DNA of 64,000 bases from Actinoplanes subtropicus (lineage in GTDB: Bacteria > Actinomycetota > Actinomycetes > Mycobacteriales > Micromonosporaceae). Where the stretch lies: contig NZ_JOJL01000020.1 in assembly GCF_000721705.1 (NCBI RefSeq), positions 367,647 through 431,646 on the forward strand. The letters run 5' to 3'. The translations under genes were made by a program, and so were the position numbers. Positions 27,540 through 36,480 of the stretch are shown here, piece after piece. Within the stretch, counting starts at the first letter, position 1, and the number at the start of each line of letters is the position of its first letter. Below the pieces are notes generated by a model that ran no database searches, was not told the origin of the DNA, and worked only from the letters and a program-made list of their open reading frames with translations.

Positions 27540-28618
27540 GCGTGGGCTTGCGGCTGGTCCCGCCTCCCGTCCAACTGTCCGACGCTCCACCGCCCTCGTT
27601 CAGCCACCTCGCCCGGCTCTCCGACGACACCGGGCTGCTCGAGCACGCGCGCAACGCGATCGTGCGGCGCGAGCACGGCTACTGCGTCGACGACGTCGGC
27701 CGCGGCCTGCTCGTCGCCAGCCGGGAACCGCGGCCGTCCCCGCAGGTCATCGGCCTGGCCGAGCGCTACCTGGCGTTCCTCACGCACGCGCAGGCCCCGG
27801 ACGGCGCCTTCCGCAACCGGATGAGCTACGACCGGCGCTGGACCGACCGGCCGGGTCTCGGCGACTGGTGGGGGCGCGCGCTCTGGGGGCTGGGCACGGC
27901 CGCCGCGCGCTCCACCGCGCCGTGGATCCGGCGCGAGGCCCGCGCGGCCTTCCGCTTGGGCACGCGACAACGCTCGACCTGGCCGAGGGCGATGGCGTAC
28001 GCCGGACTGGGCGCGGCCGAGGTCCTGCGGATGGACCCACGCGACCCCGACGCGGCGGCCCTGCTGCGCGACGCCGCCGCCACGGTCGGCGTCCCCGGCC
28101 CCGACCCGGCGTGGGTCTGGCCCGAGGAGGAACTCACCTACGCCAACCCCACGGTGGCCGAGGTGGTGATCGTGGCCGGCGACCTGCTCGGCGACGAGCC
28201 CCTGCTGCGGGCCGGCCTGCGGATGCTCGCCTGGCTGTGCCGGGAGCAGGAGCACGACGGCCACCTGTCCACCGTCCCGGTCGGCGGCTGGCGGGCCGGC
28301 CGGCCCAAACACCGCTTCGACCAGCAGCCGATCGAGGCCGCCGCGACCGCCGACGCGTGCGCCACGGCCGCCGCGATCACCGGCGACGACCGATGGTCTG
28401 CCCCGCTATTTCAGTCAATAGCCTGGTTTCTGGGCGAAAACGACACTCAGATAGTTATGTACGACCCCCTTACCGGCGGATGTTATGACGGATTAACGGC
28501 AGATGGTCCTAATCTGAACCAAGGAGCCGAATCCACCCTCGCGCTCGTCTCCACGCTGCAGCACGCCCGCACGATGGCGACCCGGAGCGCGACCCGACCG
28601 TCAGGCGGCCTAGCGTGA
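27536..28618 (+). CDS. Predicted alpha/alpha-barrel glycosidase-like protein
   Basis: 360 aa. The sequence is helical and rich in W, G and acidic motifs (CVDDVGRGLLVA, GDWWGRALWGLG, HRFDQQPIEAAATADAC), resembling six-hairpin/(alpha/alpha)6 glycosidase-like proteins. I cannot assign a GH family. Start and stop codons overlap both neighbours (ATGA and GTGA), so it is tightly coupled to the GT4 and GH130 genes and probably acts on the same glycan. Confidence 0.7.
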   Translation: MSVGLRLVPPPVQLSDAPPPSFSHLARLSDDTGLLEHARNAIVRREHGYCVDDVGRGLLVASREPRPSPQVIGLAERYLAFLTHAQAPDGAFRNRMSYDRRWTDRPGLGDWWGRALWGLGTAAARSTAPWIRREARAAFRLGTRQRSTWPRAMAYAGLGAAEVLRMDPRDPDAAALLRDAAATVGVPGPDPAWVWPEEELTYANPTVAEVVIVAGDLLGDEPLLRAGLRMLAWLCREQEHDGHLSTVPVGGWRAGRPKHRFDQQPIEAAATADACATAAAITGDDRWSAPLFQSIAWFLGENDTQIVMYDPLTGGCYDGLTADGPNLNQGAESTLALVSTLQHARTMATRSATRPSGGLA

Positions 28619-30105
28619 CCGCAACCATGAATTCACAGACCTACCTCACCCGGCACGAGATCATCATGCAGCCGGACGACCGGCGCGTGGTGATCAAGCT
28701 GTTCGTGCCCGGCGAGGACGACCAGATGGTGCAGAACCGGACCTCCAGCCTGATCGAGCGCATCCTGCAGCTCGACGAGTCGGAGACCGCCCGGCTGCTC
28801 GAGGACGTGCTGAGCCGCTTCGCGGGCCGGCACCACGACCTGCTGTCGACCTTCCAGCACCACTACGAGCTGGTGCAGCACCGCGTACCGCCGGAGATCG
28901 AGCTGTCGCCGACCGCGCGCACCCTGATCGGCGCGTACTTCAGCCACGAGTTCTCGGTCGAGGCGGCGGCGCTGTGCAACCCGTCGATGGTGCCGCACCC
29001 CGACCAGACCGACCTGGAACCGGGTGAGCTGCGGGTGGCGATGAGCCTGCGCCAGATCGGCGAGGGGCACATCTCCTCGATCGGCTTCTGCTCGGCGATC
29101 CTCGGCCCCGGCGACACCATCCGCCTCGAGAACCGGGACGGCCCGCTGGCGATCGGCCAGCGCGTCGGGGCGTTGCACATGCGTTTCCAGCTCTCCGCGG
29201 CGCTGATCGACGAGGAGATCGACAACGAGGCCTCGGCGTACATCGTGTCGGCCTTGCCCGAGCGGTACAGCGACGAGGAGTTCGAGGATGTGATGACGCA
29301 CATCCCGGCCGAGCTGCTGGCCCGCCCGACCACGCAGGAGACGCTCGACCGGATCCGGCACATCGTGGCGGAGGACTACGCGGTCAGCTTCCCGTGCGCC
29401 ACGCCGCTGCATCAGCGGGTGATGTGGCCGGCGACCCGCGCGGAGAGCAACGGCATGGAGGACGCCCGCTTCGTCCAGCACCTGGACCCGGACGGGCGGC
29501 TCGCCTACCAGGCGACATATACCGCGTACGACGGCCGGCACATCTCCGGCCGGGTCATCTTCACCCGCGACCTGCGGCACTTCGAGGTGACCCGGCTGCA
29601 CGGCCCCGCGGCGCGGAACAAGGGCATGGCCCTGTTCCCGCGCTACGTGGGCGGCCGGAAGCTGGCCCTGTGCCGCTCCGACGGCGAGACGCTGGGCCTG
29701 AGCGTCCGCGACGGGCAGCACCGCTGGCAGGAGGCGGTGCCGCTGCTGGTCCCGCACCGCGGCTGGGACCTGATCCAGGTGGGCAACTGCGGCTCCCCGC
29801 TCGAGACGGAGGCCGGCTGGCTGGTGCTGACCCACGGCGTGGGCCCGATGCGCCGCTACTCGCTGGGCGCGATGCTGCTGGACCTGGAGAACCCGGAGCG
29901 AGTGATCGCCGACCTGCCCGACGGCCTGCTGCACCCCGACGAGGTCGAGCGCGAGGGCTACGTCCCCAACGTCCTCTACTCCTGCGGCGGCCTGCTGCAC
30001 GACGGCCGCCTGTGGCTTCCGTACGGCGCCAGCGACGTCCGGATCGGTTTCGCCAGTGTCGCCCTGGACCAGCTACTGAGGCGCATGGTCCCCACCGGCT
30101 ACTGA
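28615..30105 (+). CDS. GH130-family glycoside phosphorylase/hydrolase
   Basis: 496 aa. The five-bladed propeller family is indicated by NPSMVPHPDQ, ESNGMEDARFVQ and GNCGSPLETEAGWLVLTHG. GH130 enzymes act on beta-mannosides, either by phosphorolysis or hydrolysis; which applies here cannot be decided without the phosphate-binding residues being modelled. The N-terminal about 130 residues are an extra helical region found in some GH130 subgroups. GTG start overlaps the upstream stop (GTGA). Last gene of the operon. Confidence 0.87.
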   Translation: MTATMNSQTYLTRHEIIMQPDDRRVVIKLFVPGEDDQMVQNRTSSLIERILQLDESETARLLEDVLSRFAGRHHDLLSTFQHHYELVQHRVPPEIELSPTARTLIGAYFSHEFSVEAAALCNPSMVPHPDQTDLEPGELRVAMSLRQIGEGHISSIGFCSAILGPGDTIRLENRDGPLAIGQRVGALHMRFQLSAALIDEEIDNEASAYIVSALPERYSDEEFEDVMTHIPAELLARPTTQETLDRIRHIVAEDYAVSFPCATPLHQRVMWPATRAESNGMEDARFVQHLDPDGRLAYQATYTAYDGRHISGRVIFTRDLRHFEVTRLHGPAARNKGMALFPRYVGGRKLALCRSDGETLGLSVRDGQHRWQEAVPLLVPHRGWDLIQVGNCGSPLETEAGWLVLTHGVGPMRRYSLGAMLLDLENPERVIADLPDGLLHPDEVEREGYVPNVLYSCGGLLHDGRLWLPYGASDVRIGFASVALDQLLRRMVPTGY

Positions 30106-30140
30106 CTTGCCCTTACGTTCTGCCTGGTGACGACTCTGTC

Positions 30141-30371
30141 TCAGGCCTGGTCACGAATCTTGTCCGCCGCGGCGAGCAAGATCTCGGTCGGAATCTCGAC
30201 GAGGTGCTCGCCGTCGGGCACCTCGACGCCGGCGTTGTCGCCGTTCACCACGTAGCCCTGGACAATGACCGTCTGCCGGTCGGTGCCGTACACGGTCGGG
30301 CAGGAGCCGGCGCCGCATCGGCCGGCCAGGACGCGGAGGTGCGTGGCGACGGGATCCTTGGGGGTCGTCAT
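30141..30371 (-). CDS. Small conserved protein paired with an XRE regulator (copy 1)
   Basis: 76 aa. Core CGAGSCPTVYGTDRQTVIVQGY, then GVEVPDGEHLVEIPTEIL. It is a paralogue of the protein at 31341-31595: both share G-SCPTVY-TDR-VVQGY and VP/LPxGExLVEIP. The pattern resembles the small DUF-type partners found beside XRE-DUF5753 regulators in actinomycetes. Two Cys suggest a possible metal or disulfide. Function unknown. Confidence 0.8.
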   Translation of the reverse strand: MTTPKDPVATHLRVLAGRCGAGSCPTVYGTDRQTVIVQGYVVNGDNAGVEVPDGEHLVEIPTEILLAAADKIRDQA

Positions 30372-30412
30372 GACACTCACGGTACGGACGGATACCGGGT
30401 CGTCACAACAGG

Positions 30413-31294
30413 TCAGGTGTGGGCCCCGGACATCCGGCGGATGTAGCGCTTCTCGAAATCGGCGAGAAACGGTTCGATGTCGCTGGTCGCGATCGCGTCG
30501 AGCGCGTCGAACACGCGCCGGTAGTGCCCGGCGATGCGGCGCCCACGGGAGAGCACGCTGGTGTTGAAGAGATCGACGAACACGCTCCGGTCGTCCATGA
30601 GGACGAAGCCGTGCATGGGTGCGATCGGCCACTCCACGTCCTGCGGAATGATCCGCAGGCTGACGTTCGGGTACGCGGCGACCTCCCGCAGCCGCGCGAT
30701 CTGGGCGATCATGTCCACCGGCCGGCACACCTGGTGGCCCAGTACGTCCTCGGTGATCAGGAAGTGGAACTGCCGATCGGGCTCGTCGAGCGCCTGGGCC
30801 CGCTGCAGGCGCGCCGTGACGGCCTCGGCGACGGCCAGAGCGGAGTCGGCGATCTGCGCGTCGCCCAGCTCCATGCGCACGGCGGTCAGGACGGCACGCG
30901 CATACTCACTGGTCTGGAGCAGGCCCGGGACGACGGCCACCTGGAAGGTGCGCGTGTCGCGCGCGGAGGACTCGAGCCGTCCCACGAGGTGTTGCCGGTC
31001 GGCCAGCCCCGGCAGGATCGACTGCCAGTCGATCAGGCGCTCGTTGGGCCGCTCGGCGAGCCCGACCAGACGGTCGACCTCGTCCGCGGGGAGGTCGAGG
31101 GCCTCGGCGACCCGGCGTACGACCGCGGGATCCGCGCTGGTGGCGCCGCTCTCCAGCCGGGAGATCGTCGCCTGGCTCATGCCGATGCGCTCGCCCAGAG
31201 CCTGACCGGAGATCTGCTTGCTCCGGCGCCAGCGCGCCAGGGCGGCGCCGACCGGCTCGCCGAGACCGTCGTCGAGATCGGGCGAGTTCGACAA
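30413..31294 (-). CDS. XRE-family regulator with DUF5753 domain
   Basis: 293 aa, probably from a TTG start with GAGGGGG upstream. The HTH is in ISGQALGERIGMSQATISRLESG. The rest is DUF5753 (VVPGLLQTSEYARAV, then the C-terminal half with SVFVDLFNT). In actinomycetes these proteins act in development and antibiotic regulation and are thought to be the antitoxin-like part of Scr1-type pairs. It is flanked on both sides, same strand, by paralogous small proteins, which probably are its partners. Confidence 0.9.
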   Translation of the reverse strand: MSNSPDLDDGLGEPVGAALARWRRSKQISGQALGERIGMSQATISRLESGATSADPAVVRRVAEALDLPADEVDRLVGLAERPNERLIDWQSILPGLADRQHLVGRLESSARDTRTFQVAVVPGLLQTSEYARAVLTAVRMELGDAQIADSALAVAEAVTARLQRAQALDEPDRQFHFLITEDVLGHQVCRPVDMIAQIARLREVAAYPNVSLRIIPQDVEWPIAPMHGFVLMDDRSVFVDLFNTSVLSRGRRIAGHYRRVFDALDAIATSDIEPFLADFEKRYIRRMSGAHT

Positions 31295-31340
31295 GCAACT
31301 CGCCCCCTCTCGTATTCGGATGCGGCGTTCGTTGCGATGG

Positions 31341-31595
31341 TCAGTTGGCGGCCTTCACCGCCTCGGCGAGCAGCTCGGCCGGAATCTCGACGAGTTGCTC
31401 GCCGGCGGGCAGGTCGACCCCCGCGGCCTCGGCGGTCAGGGTATAGCCCTGAACCACGTAGGTGCCTCGGTCGGTGCGGTAGACGGTGGGGCAGCTGCCC
31501 CCGCCGCAGAGCTTGGTGACGAAAGTCAGCCGCGGCGTGGAGCCGTCTCGTTCAGCATCAGCAGCCTGAACGACCGTTAAGGGTAGGTTTGTCAC
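31341..31595 (-). CDS. Small conserved protein paired with an XRE regulator (copy 2)
   Basis: 84 aa from GTG. Contains LCGGGSCPTVYRTDRGTYVV and GVDLPAGEQLVEIPAELL. It is the upstream paralogue of the protein at 30141-30371 and is followed by the XRE-DUF5753 gene after 46 bp. TATCGT sits just upstream of the start and could be a -10 box of a leaderless transcript. Function unknown. Confidence 0.8.
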   Translation of the reverse strand: MTNLPLTVVQAADAERDGSTPRLTFVTKLCGGGSCPTVYRTDRGTYVVQGYTLTAEAAGVDLPAGEQLVEIPAELLAEAVKAAN

Positions 31596-31988
31596 AGCCG
31601 CACGATACAGGACTCATGAGATCTTATGCGTCGCTCGCGCATAGTCGTTATGCAACCACACGGGAGAGGTTGCGGAAACCTGGCGTGACTGATGACGTGA
31701 AGACCGATGACGAATATTCACCTGCCCGGATCGGACTTGCGATCACCTGAATAGCCGTGGATATTCATGGCTAAGGGGTCACGGAGAGACGAGCAAAGGG
31801 GCCGGTCCGGCTTCGTAGCGTGCTCGCCTCCCCACCCGACAACGGGGTCAGGCCCCCGGCAGTGCATATCCGTGAGAGGCTCCCGCCCGCCTCGTTGATC
31901 GTCAGCGCCCATGAGCGCCTCCGCCTCGCGACCGAGCCGCCGGGTTCACCCCCGGGCGGATCCCCACCTCCGGCGACAGGAGAACTCG
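31596..31988. other. 393-bp gap without a gene
   Basis: The region is less GC-rich than its surroundings and contains two related ATATTCA motifs (near 31715 and 31762). It separates divergent genes and probably holds both promoters. I could fold no tRNA and see no good ORF with codon bias; a short translation through 31820-31985 lacks a ribosome-binding site. Confidence 0.6.
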
Positions 31989-32363
31989 ATGACCAGTACC
32001 TTGCTGGCCGGGATCATCGCCTTCCTGGTCCTGCTGTTCGTGCTCTGCGAGATCGCCTCGGCAGTGCTTCCCCTCATCATCGTGCTGCTGGCCGTGCCGG
32101 AGCGGGAGCGCGAAACTTTGGCCCGCGTGCTGGCCGCCCTGGACTCCTCCCGCCGCCTGCGCCTGTGGATCACCCTCCGCTTCGCCGTGACCATGCGCCG
32201 CCAGGAACGCGCGCAGGCCCGCAAGGCCGCCGCGGCGCGCGACCCCCGGCGCAACCCCTACGCCCACCTGAACGACTACTTCGCCCAACTGTCCGGCGAC
32301 GCCCCACTCAACCATCCCTACGACCGCGCCGAGACGGCAAAGCCCTCCTCCCCGCCGGTGTGA
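31989..32363 (+). CDS. Small membrane protein with basic cytoplasmic tail
   Basis: 124 aa. AGGAG lies 7 nt before the ATG. The N-terminal about 35 residues form one or two membrane helices (LLAGIIAFLVLLFVL, then AVLPLIIVLLAV). The rest is polar and Arg-rich (RRQERAQARKAAAARDPRR) and ends in a Pro/Ser tail. I do not recognise the family. Confidence 0.72.
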   Translation: MTSTLLAGIIAFLVLLFVLCEIASAVLPLIIVLLAVPERERETLARVLAALDSSRRLRLWITLRFAVTMRRQERAQARKAAAARDPRRNPYAHLNDYFAQLSGDAPLNHPYDRAETAKPSSPPV

Positions 32364-32436
32364 ACGAACAGCCCCCGGCTCGCCCCCTCCCACCCGGCGT
32401 CCAAGCCCAAGCGGTCGCGCCGGTCCGGCGGGCCGG

Positions 32437-33168
32437 TCAGCCGGCGTCGTGGACCAGGATGGCCACCTGAGTGCGGTTGGTGAGCTCGAGCTTCGTGAAG
32501 ATGCGCGTCACGTAGGCCTTCACGGTCGCCGTACTCACCCGCAACTCGGACGCGATCTCCTGGTTGGTGTGCCCGATCCCGATCAGCCGGGCAACATCCC
32601 GCTCGCCCGGGCTGAGCCGCCTCAACGCCACTCGAGCCCGCTCCCGCTCCGGGTCGGTGGTCTCCGCCCCCGCCAGCTCCATCACCTGCCGCAGCACCGA
32701 CGACGTGAACATCGGCTCCCCGGCCGCGGCCCGGCAAACCGCCAGCGCGATATCCCGAGGCGGCTCATGCTTCAACAGAAACCCGCTGGCCCCCACCCGC
32801 ATGGCCCGCCGCACATGCTCATGCGTGTCAAACGTGGTCAACACGATGACCTCCGGCGCGTCCGGCCGCCGCCGCAGCGCCTCGGTGGCCGAAAGCCCAT
32901 CCATCCCCGGCATCCGAATGTCCATGAGCACCACCTGCGGCCGATAGGTGTTGACGGCCGCCGCCACCTCGGTCCCGTCCGAGATGGCCCCGACGACCTC
33001 CAACTCATCGAACGAGCCCAACATCATCGAGAGCCCCGACCGCACCAGCGCATCATCATCAACAATGAGCACCCGAACCGGCGGCGACGACCCGGCCGAC
33101 CGCACCGGCGCCGCCGCCTGCGACGCCGGCCGTGGCAGCGGCTCGCCGCCCGATGTCACGTCTGCCAT
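32437..33168 (-). CDS. NarL/LuxR-family response regulator
   Basis: 243 aa. The receiver domain has VRVLIVDDDALVR, phospho-Asp in VVLMDIRMPGMDG and Lys in FLLKHEPP; the LuxR HTH is LSPGERDVARLIGIGHTNQEIASEL. An unusual about 30-residue Ala/Pro-rich N-terminal extension (from ATG 33168) precedes the receiver and overlaps the kinase gene by 13 bp. It pairs with that kinase. Confidence 0.9.
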   Translation of the reverse strand: MADVTSGGEPLPRPASQAAAPVRSAGSSPPVRVLIVDDDALVRSGLSMMLGSFDELEVVGAISDGTEVAAAVNTYRPQVVLMDIRMPGMDGLSATEALRRRPDAPEVIVLTTFDTHEHVRRAMRVGASGFLLKHEPPRDIALAVCRAAAGEPMFTSSVLRQVMELAGAETTDPERERARVALRRLSPGERDVARLIGIGHTNQEIASELRVSTATVKAYVTRIFTKLELTNRTQVAILVHDAG

Positions 33169-34646
33169 GGCAGCCACGCCCGAACGTTGAACTCCCCCGT
33201 CGGCGTCGGCCCATGCTCCAGCCGACCGCCGACCAGCTGAACGCGTTCCCGCAGCCCGGCCAGCCCCGCCCCGGCCCCGGGAATCGGCTCGGCGTGGTTG
33301 CCACGCCGATGGCCGTGCGTCCCCTCCCACACAAGGTCGTTGTCGACGCGGACGTCCAGCCCGCGAAGCCACACAATGTCGACGTTGACCCGCACGGGCG
33401 CGCCGGGCGCGTGCTTGAGCGCGTTGGTCAGCGCCTCCTGAATGATCCGATAAGCGTGCCGCCCGGTCTGATCCGGCACATCGACGTCCTCCCCGGCACC
33501 ATCGTCCTCGCCGTCGACGTCCTCCACGCCGTAGCCGATGTCGGCGATATCGCGGCCGCCGGGCCAATCGCCGTCGCCGTGGCTCTCATGCCAGCCACGC
33601 GCTTCGCCGCCGTCATGCCAGCCACGGGGTTCGCCGCCGTCATGCCAGCCGCGGTCGCCGTGGCTGTCATGCCAACCGAGGGTGTCGCGGCTCTCAACAC
33701 CGTCAGTGTCCTCGTCGTCGTAGTCGTCCCGCTCGTTCTCGTCTTCGTCTCCGTCGGGCCGCTCGCCGGCGCGGCGGGGGTCGAGGCCGGCCGCGCGGAT
33801 CGCCGCCACCTGCCCGACGTCGCGCTGCAGGCCGGTCATGGTGAAGCAGATGTCGGCACCGGCCAATCGTGACCGCTCGACCAACTCGGGCACGTCGTCA
33901 AGTGTCGGCTGCGGACGGTCCTCCGCCGGGGCTCGCAGCATGCCCAGGAGCATCCGCAGATCTTCCAACGCGTCGTACGCGCCCTGCCGGATGACGCCCG
34001 CCGCCTCACGCTCCTCCGCCGAGGCGTCCCGCCGGACCTCGAGTGCGCCTGCGTGCAGTGCCAGCAGCGAGACGCGGTGCGCGAGCACATCGTGCATCTC
34101 GCGAGCGATCCGCTCCCGCTCGGCGAGCCGGGCCTGCTCGATACGCAGCCGCTGACCCTCCTCGGCCTGCCGCGCCCGCTCGGCCCACGCGGCCAGCAAC
34201 TGACGCTGCGCGCGCACCACCATGGCCACCGCGACCAAACTGACGTGCAACAGCACAAGGAACGCGACGGACTCGTAATACGTCCGGGTCAATCCCAGCG
34301 CCAGTCCGTAGACCGTCGCCACGCACGCGGCGTGCAGGCCGGCGAGCGCGATGGTGACCCGAGCCGGCCGGTGCAGCGCCACCGAGAACAGCGCGATCGG
34401 GGTGGCGCCCATCGGCATGCCCAGCAGGATGCCGAACGGGATGAGCCCGAGGGTCAGCCCGACCGGGTGGCTGCGCCGGAAAAGCACCAGACCGGCGAAG
34501 GACAACACACCCGTGGCTGCCTCGAGGGGCAACGGCGCACCATCGCCCTTCCCCACCGACTGCGACACGAAGAAGAGCCCGAGCAGCGTGGCAACGACTG
34601 CGAGAGAGACCTCCAGCAGCCAGCTGCGTGCGCTTCGTCGTGCCAT
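33156..34646 (-). CDS. Sensor histidine kinase with acidic His/Trp-repeat insertion
   Basis: 496 aa, about 100 longer than related kinases. Five membrane helices are followed by the phosphoacceptor helix RIAREMHDVLAHRVS (His185). The ATPase domain begins at RHAYRIIQEALTNALKHA (about 397-412) and ends AGLAGLRERVQLVGG. Between them, residues about 283-393 are an insertion: an Asp/Glu-rich stretch (DGDEDENERDDYDDED) followed by GWHDSHGD, RGWHDGGEP, RGWHDGGEA and RGWHESHGD repeats. At the DNA level these are near-identical repeats around 33590-33680. The insert could bind metal ions or be a tolerated minisatellite expansion. Confidence 0.9.
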   Translation of the reverse strand: MARRSARSWLLEVSLAVVATLLGLFFVSQSVGKGDGAPLPLEAATGVLSFAGLVLFRRSHPVGLTLGLIPFGILLGMPMGATPIALFSVALHRPARVTIALAGLHAACVATVYGLALGLTRTYYESVAFLVLLHVSLVAVAMVVRAQRQLLAAWAERARQAEEGQRLRIEQARLAERERIAREMHDVLAHRVSLLALHAGALEVRRDASAEEREAAGVIRQGAYDALEDLRMLLGMLRAPAEDRPQPTLDDVPELVERSRLAGADICFTMTGLQRDVGQVAAIRAAGLDPRRAGERPDGDEDENERDDYDDEDTDGVESRDTLGWHDSHGDRGWHDGGEPRGWHDGGEARGWHESHGDGDWPGGRDIADIGYGVEDVDGEDDGAGEDVDVPDQTGRHAYRIIQEALTNALKHAPGAPVRVNVDIVWLRGLDVRVDNDLVWEGTHGHRRGNHAEPIPGAGAGLAGLRERVQLVGGRLEHGPTPTGEFNVRAWLPWQT

Positions 34647-34766
34647 GGCCCCGAAGTTACCGGCGGCGCGGCTCGATGGGCAGTCTACTTTGGTCTACGG
34701 ACTATCGACTTCGGTCGGTATCGCGGCAAGCCGTCCACGGCGAAGACTCGATCCGTGCTCGAACCG

Positions 34767-35417
34767 ATGACGACCGTGCCGACCCCATGGTGGGTCCGCG
34801 TGCTGACCTGGCTGGGTCTGCCGCTGGCCGGCGCCGCACTGCTCTTCTTGGTGGTGCGGCTGGCCGGGTGGCTGCCGTTGCCCGGTCCGCTGCGCCTGGT
34901 GCGCGGGCTGCCCGAGCCCGCCGCCACGATCGTCGTCGTGGCAATGGGCGTGCTGCTGGGCGCGGTCCTGGCCGCCCTGGTCGACCGCGAGTCGCTGACC
35001 GTGCGGATCACCGCGGGCGAGGTGGCGCTGTCCCGCCCCGGTTCGGCCGTCGCCGTGCCACGGGCCGAGGTCGCCGTCGCCTTTCCCGACCGCGACGAGC
35101 TGGTGCTGCTCGGCCCGACCGGTCGCGAAGTCGCCCGCGAGCCTTCCCATCTGTCCACCGCGCGGTTGGGTCACGCTTTCACCGATTGCGGCATCGCCTG
35201 GGCCGATCAGGATCCCTACCTCGCCTCATACCGGCGCTGGGTGCCCGGCCTGCCTGAGCTTCCGGCCACGGCGCATGCCCTGCTCGCCGCCCGGCAGAAG
35301 GCCCTGCAGTCCGGCGACGACGGCGACAAACGCGAGCTCCGGGCCGAGCTGGGCCGTTTGGGCTACGTCGTCCGTGACGATCGCAGACGACAGTATTGGC
35401 GCCAGGCCGATGGCTGA
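34767..35417 (+). CDS. YqeB-family membrane protein
   Basis: 216 aa from ATG 34767. Two N-terminal membrane helices (LGLPLAGAALLFLVVRLAG and TIVVVAMGVLLGAVLAAL) are followed by a PH-like beta domain (VRITAGEVALSRPG) and a basic C-terminus (GYVVRDDRRRQYWRQA). This matches the uncharacterised YqeB family of actinomycetes. It is divergent from the kinase and stands alone. Confidence 0.72.
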   Translation: MTTVPTPWWVRVLTWLGLPLAGAALLFLVVRLAGWLPLPGPLRLVRGLPEPAATIVVVAMGVLLGAVLAALVDRESLTVRITAGEVALSRPGSAVAVPRAEVAVAFPDRDELVLLGPTGREVAREPSHLSTARLGHAFTDCGIAWADQDPYLASYRRWVPGLPELPATAHALLAARQKALQSGDDGDKRELRAELGRLGYVVRDDRRRQYWRQADG

Positions 35418-35541
35418 CCCGCGCGAACCTCGGCCCGCCGAGGAAGTAGCCGCCGACAACGGCCGGCGTGCGGTCGAGCTCGGCCGAGTCGTGGAGCGGG
35501 CGGCCGCGTGGGGCGGGCGCGGCGGTTCATGGGTGGGGCGG

Positions 35542-36375
35542 TCAGTCGACCGTGCCGGTCACTACCCAGATCGTCAGGAGGGCGAGGAAGTCGCCCCGGG
35601 CGCCGGCCGCGTCGACGTAGGTGAACCATTCGTCTCGTACGCCGCCGGGGGTGGTCCATGCTTCCTCGGGGACCATCGGGTTGACCATGGGCAGCACCAC
35701 CGCGGCCGAGGCCGGGTCGCCGAAGACACAGGTCACCGGGGTGGCGGTCACGTCGGAGAGGCGCGCACGGATGAGCCGGCGGCGGAGCGTGCGGCCCATG
35801 TCGCGCTGCATCGGGGTGAGCTTGCCGTGCATGTGGGCCACGATCGTCCCGGCGAGCCGGGCCGGGACGCCGTCGAAGGCCAGCGAGTCCCAGTCGGTGT
35901 CGACCAGGCAGAGGCGGCCGCCGGGGCGGGTCACGCGGATCAGTTCGGCGAGCGCGACGTCGGCATCGTCGACGTGTTGGAGGACCCGCTCGCACCAGAC
36001 CCCGTCGAAGCTGTCGGTGGGCAGGCTCATCGCCGAGACGTCGCCGGTCATGTAGCGGACATTGCTGCCGTCGTGCCGCTCCACGGCGGCGGCGATGGTG
36101 GCGGCCGAGTAGTCCAGGGCCACGACTTCGCCCATCGGGCCGACCTTGGTGGCGAGCCATCGCGCCACGTCGCCCGCGCCCGAGCCGGCGTCCAGCAAGC
36201 GCTCCCCCGGCTGTGGGCGCAGCGCCTGCCAGGCGGTCTGCCGTACCCGGCGGATCTCGGGGTGGCGGCCCATCGCCTCGAGCGCGGCGAGCAGCATGGC
36301 GGTCATCTCGCTGGGCTGACTGTCGAGGTCAGCGAAGGGGGTGCGTTCCATCTGCCCGGGTTTCATGGGGCACAT
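35542..36375 (-). CDS. Class I SAM-dependent methyltransferase (UbiE-like)
   Basis: 277 aa; the ATG at 36375 or 36366 can be the start. The SAM-binding motif I is LLDAGSGAGDVARWLA; VVALDYSAATI, DVSAMSLPTDSFDGVWCERVLQH and LIRVTRPGGRLCLVD follow in normal order. Substrate unknown. Divergent from the GGDEF gene. Confidence 0.88.
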   Translation of the reverse strand: MCPMKPGQMERTPFADLDSQPSEMTAMLLAALEAMGRHPEIRRVRQTAWQALRPQPGERLLDAGSGAGDVARWLATKVGPMGEVVALDYSAATIAAAVERHDGSNVRYMTGDVSAMSLPTDSFDGVWCERVLQHVDDADVALAELIRVTRPGGRLCLVDTDWDSLAFDGVPARLAGTIVAHMHGKLTPMQRDMGRTLRRRLIRARLSDVTATPVTCVFGDPASAAVVLPMVNPMVPEEAWTTPGGVRDEWFTYVDAAGARGDFLALLTIWVVTGTVD

Positions 36376-36480
36376 GTTTACCCACCCGCCGTACTTTTCG
36401 CTGGCCGAGGTCACGCATCCGACAGGAAGGATCACCGCTCGCCCGCTCAAGTACGACATCGCGCGGCCGAAGAAATCGCG

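Noticed and set aside
31820..32470. Long plus-strand frame across the gap and the small membrane gene
   Set aside because: Proline/arginine-rich shadow; the frame at 31989 has a good ribosome-binding site and membrane helices.
35418..36480. Open frame continuing upstream of the second GGDEF gene on the plus strand
   Set aside because: It runs antisense through the methyltransferase gene, has Arg/Gly/His-rich composition and no known domain; GTG 36481 gives a normal membrane GGDEF protein.
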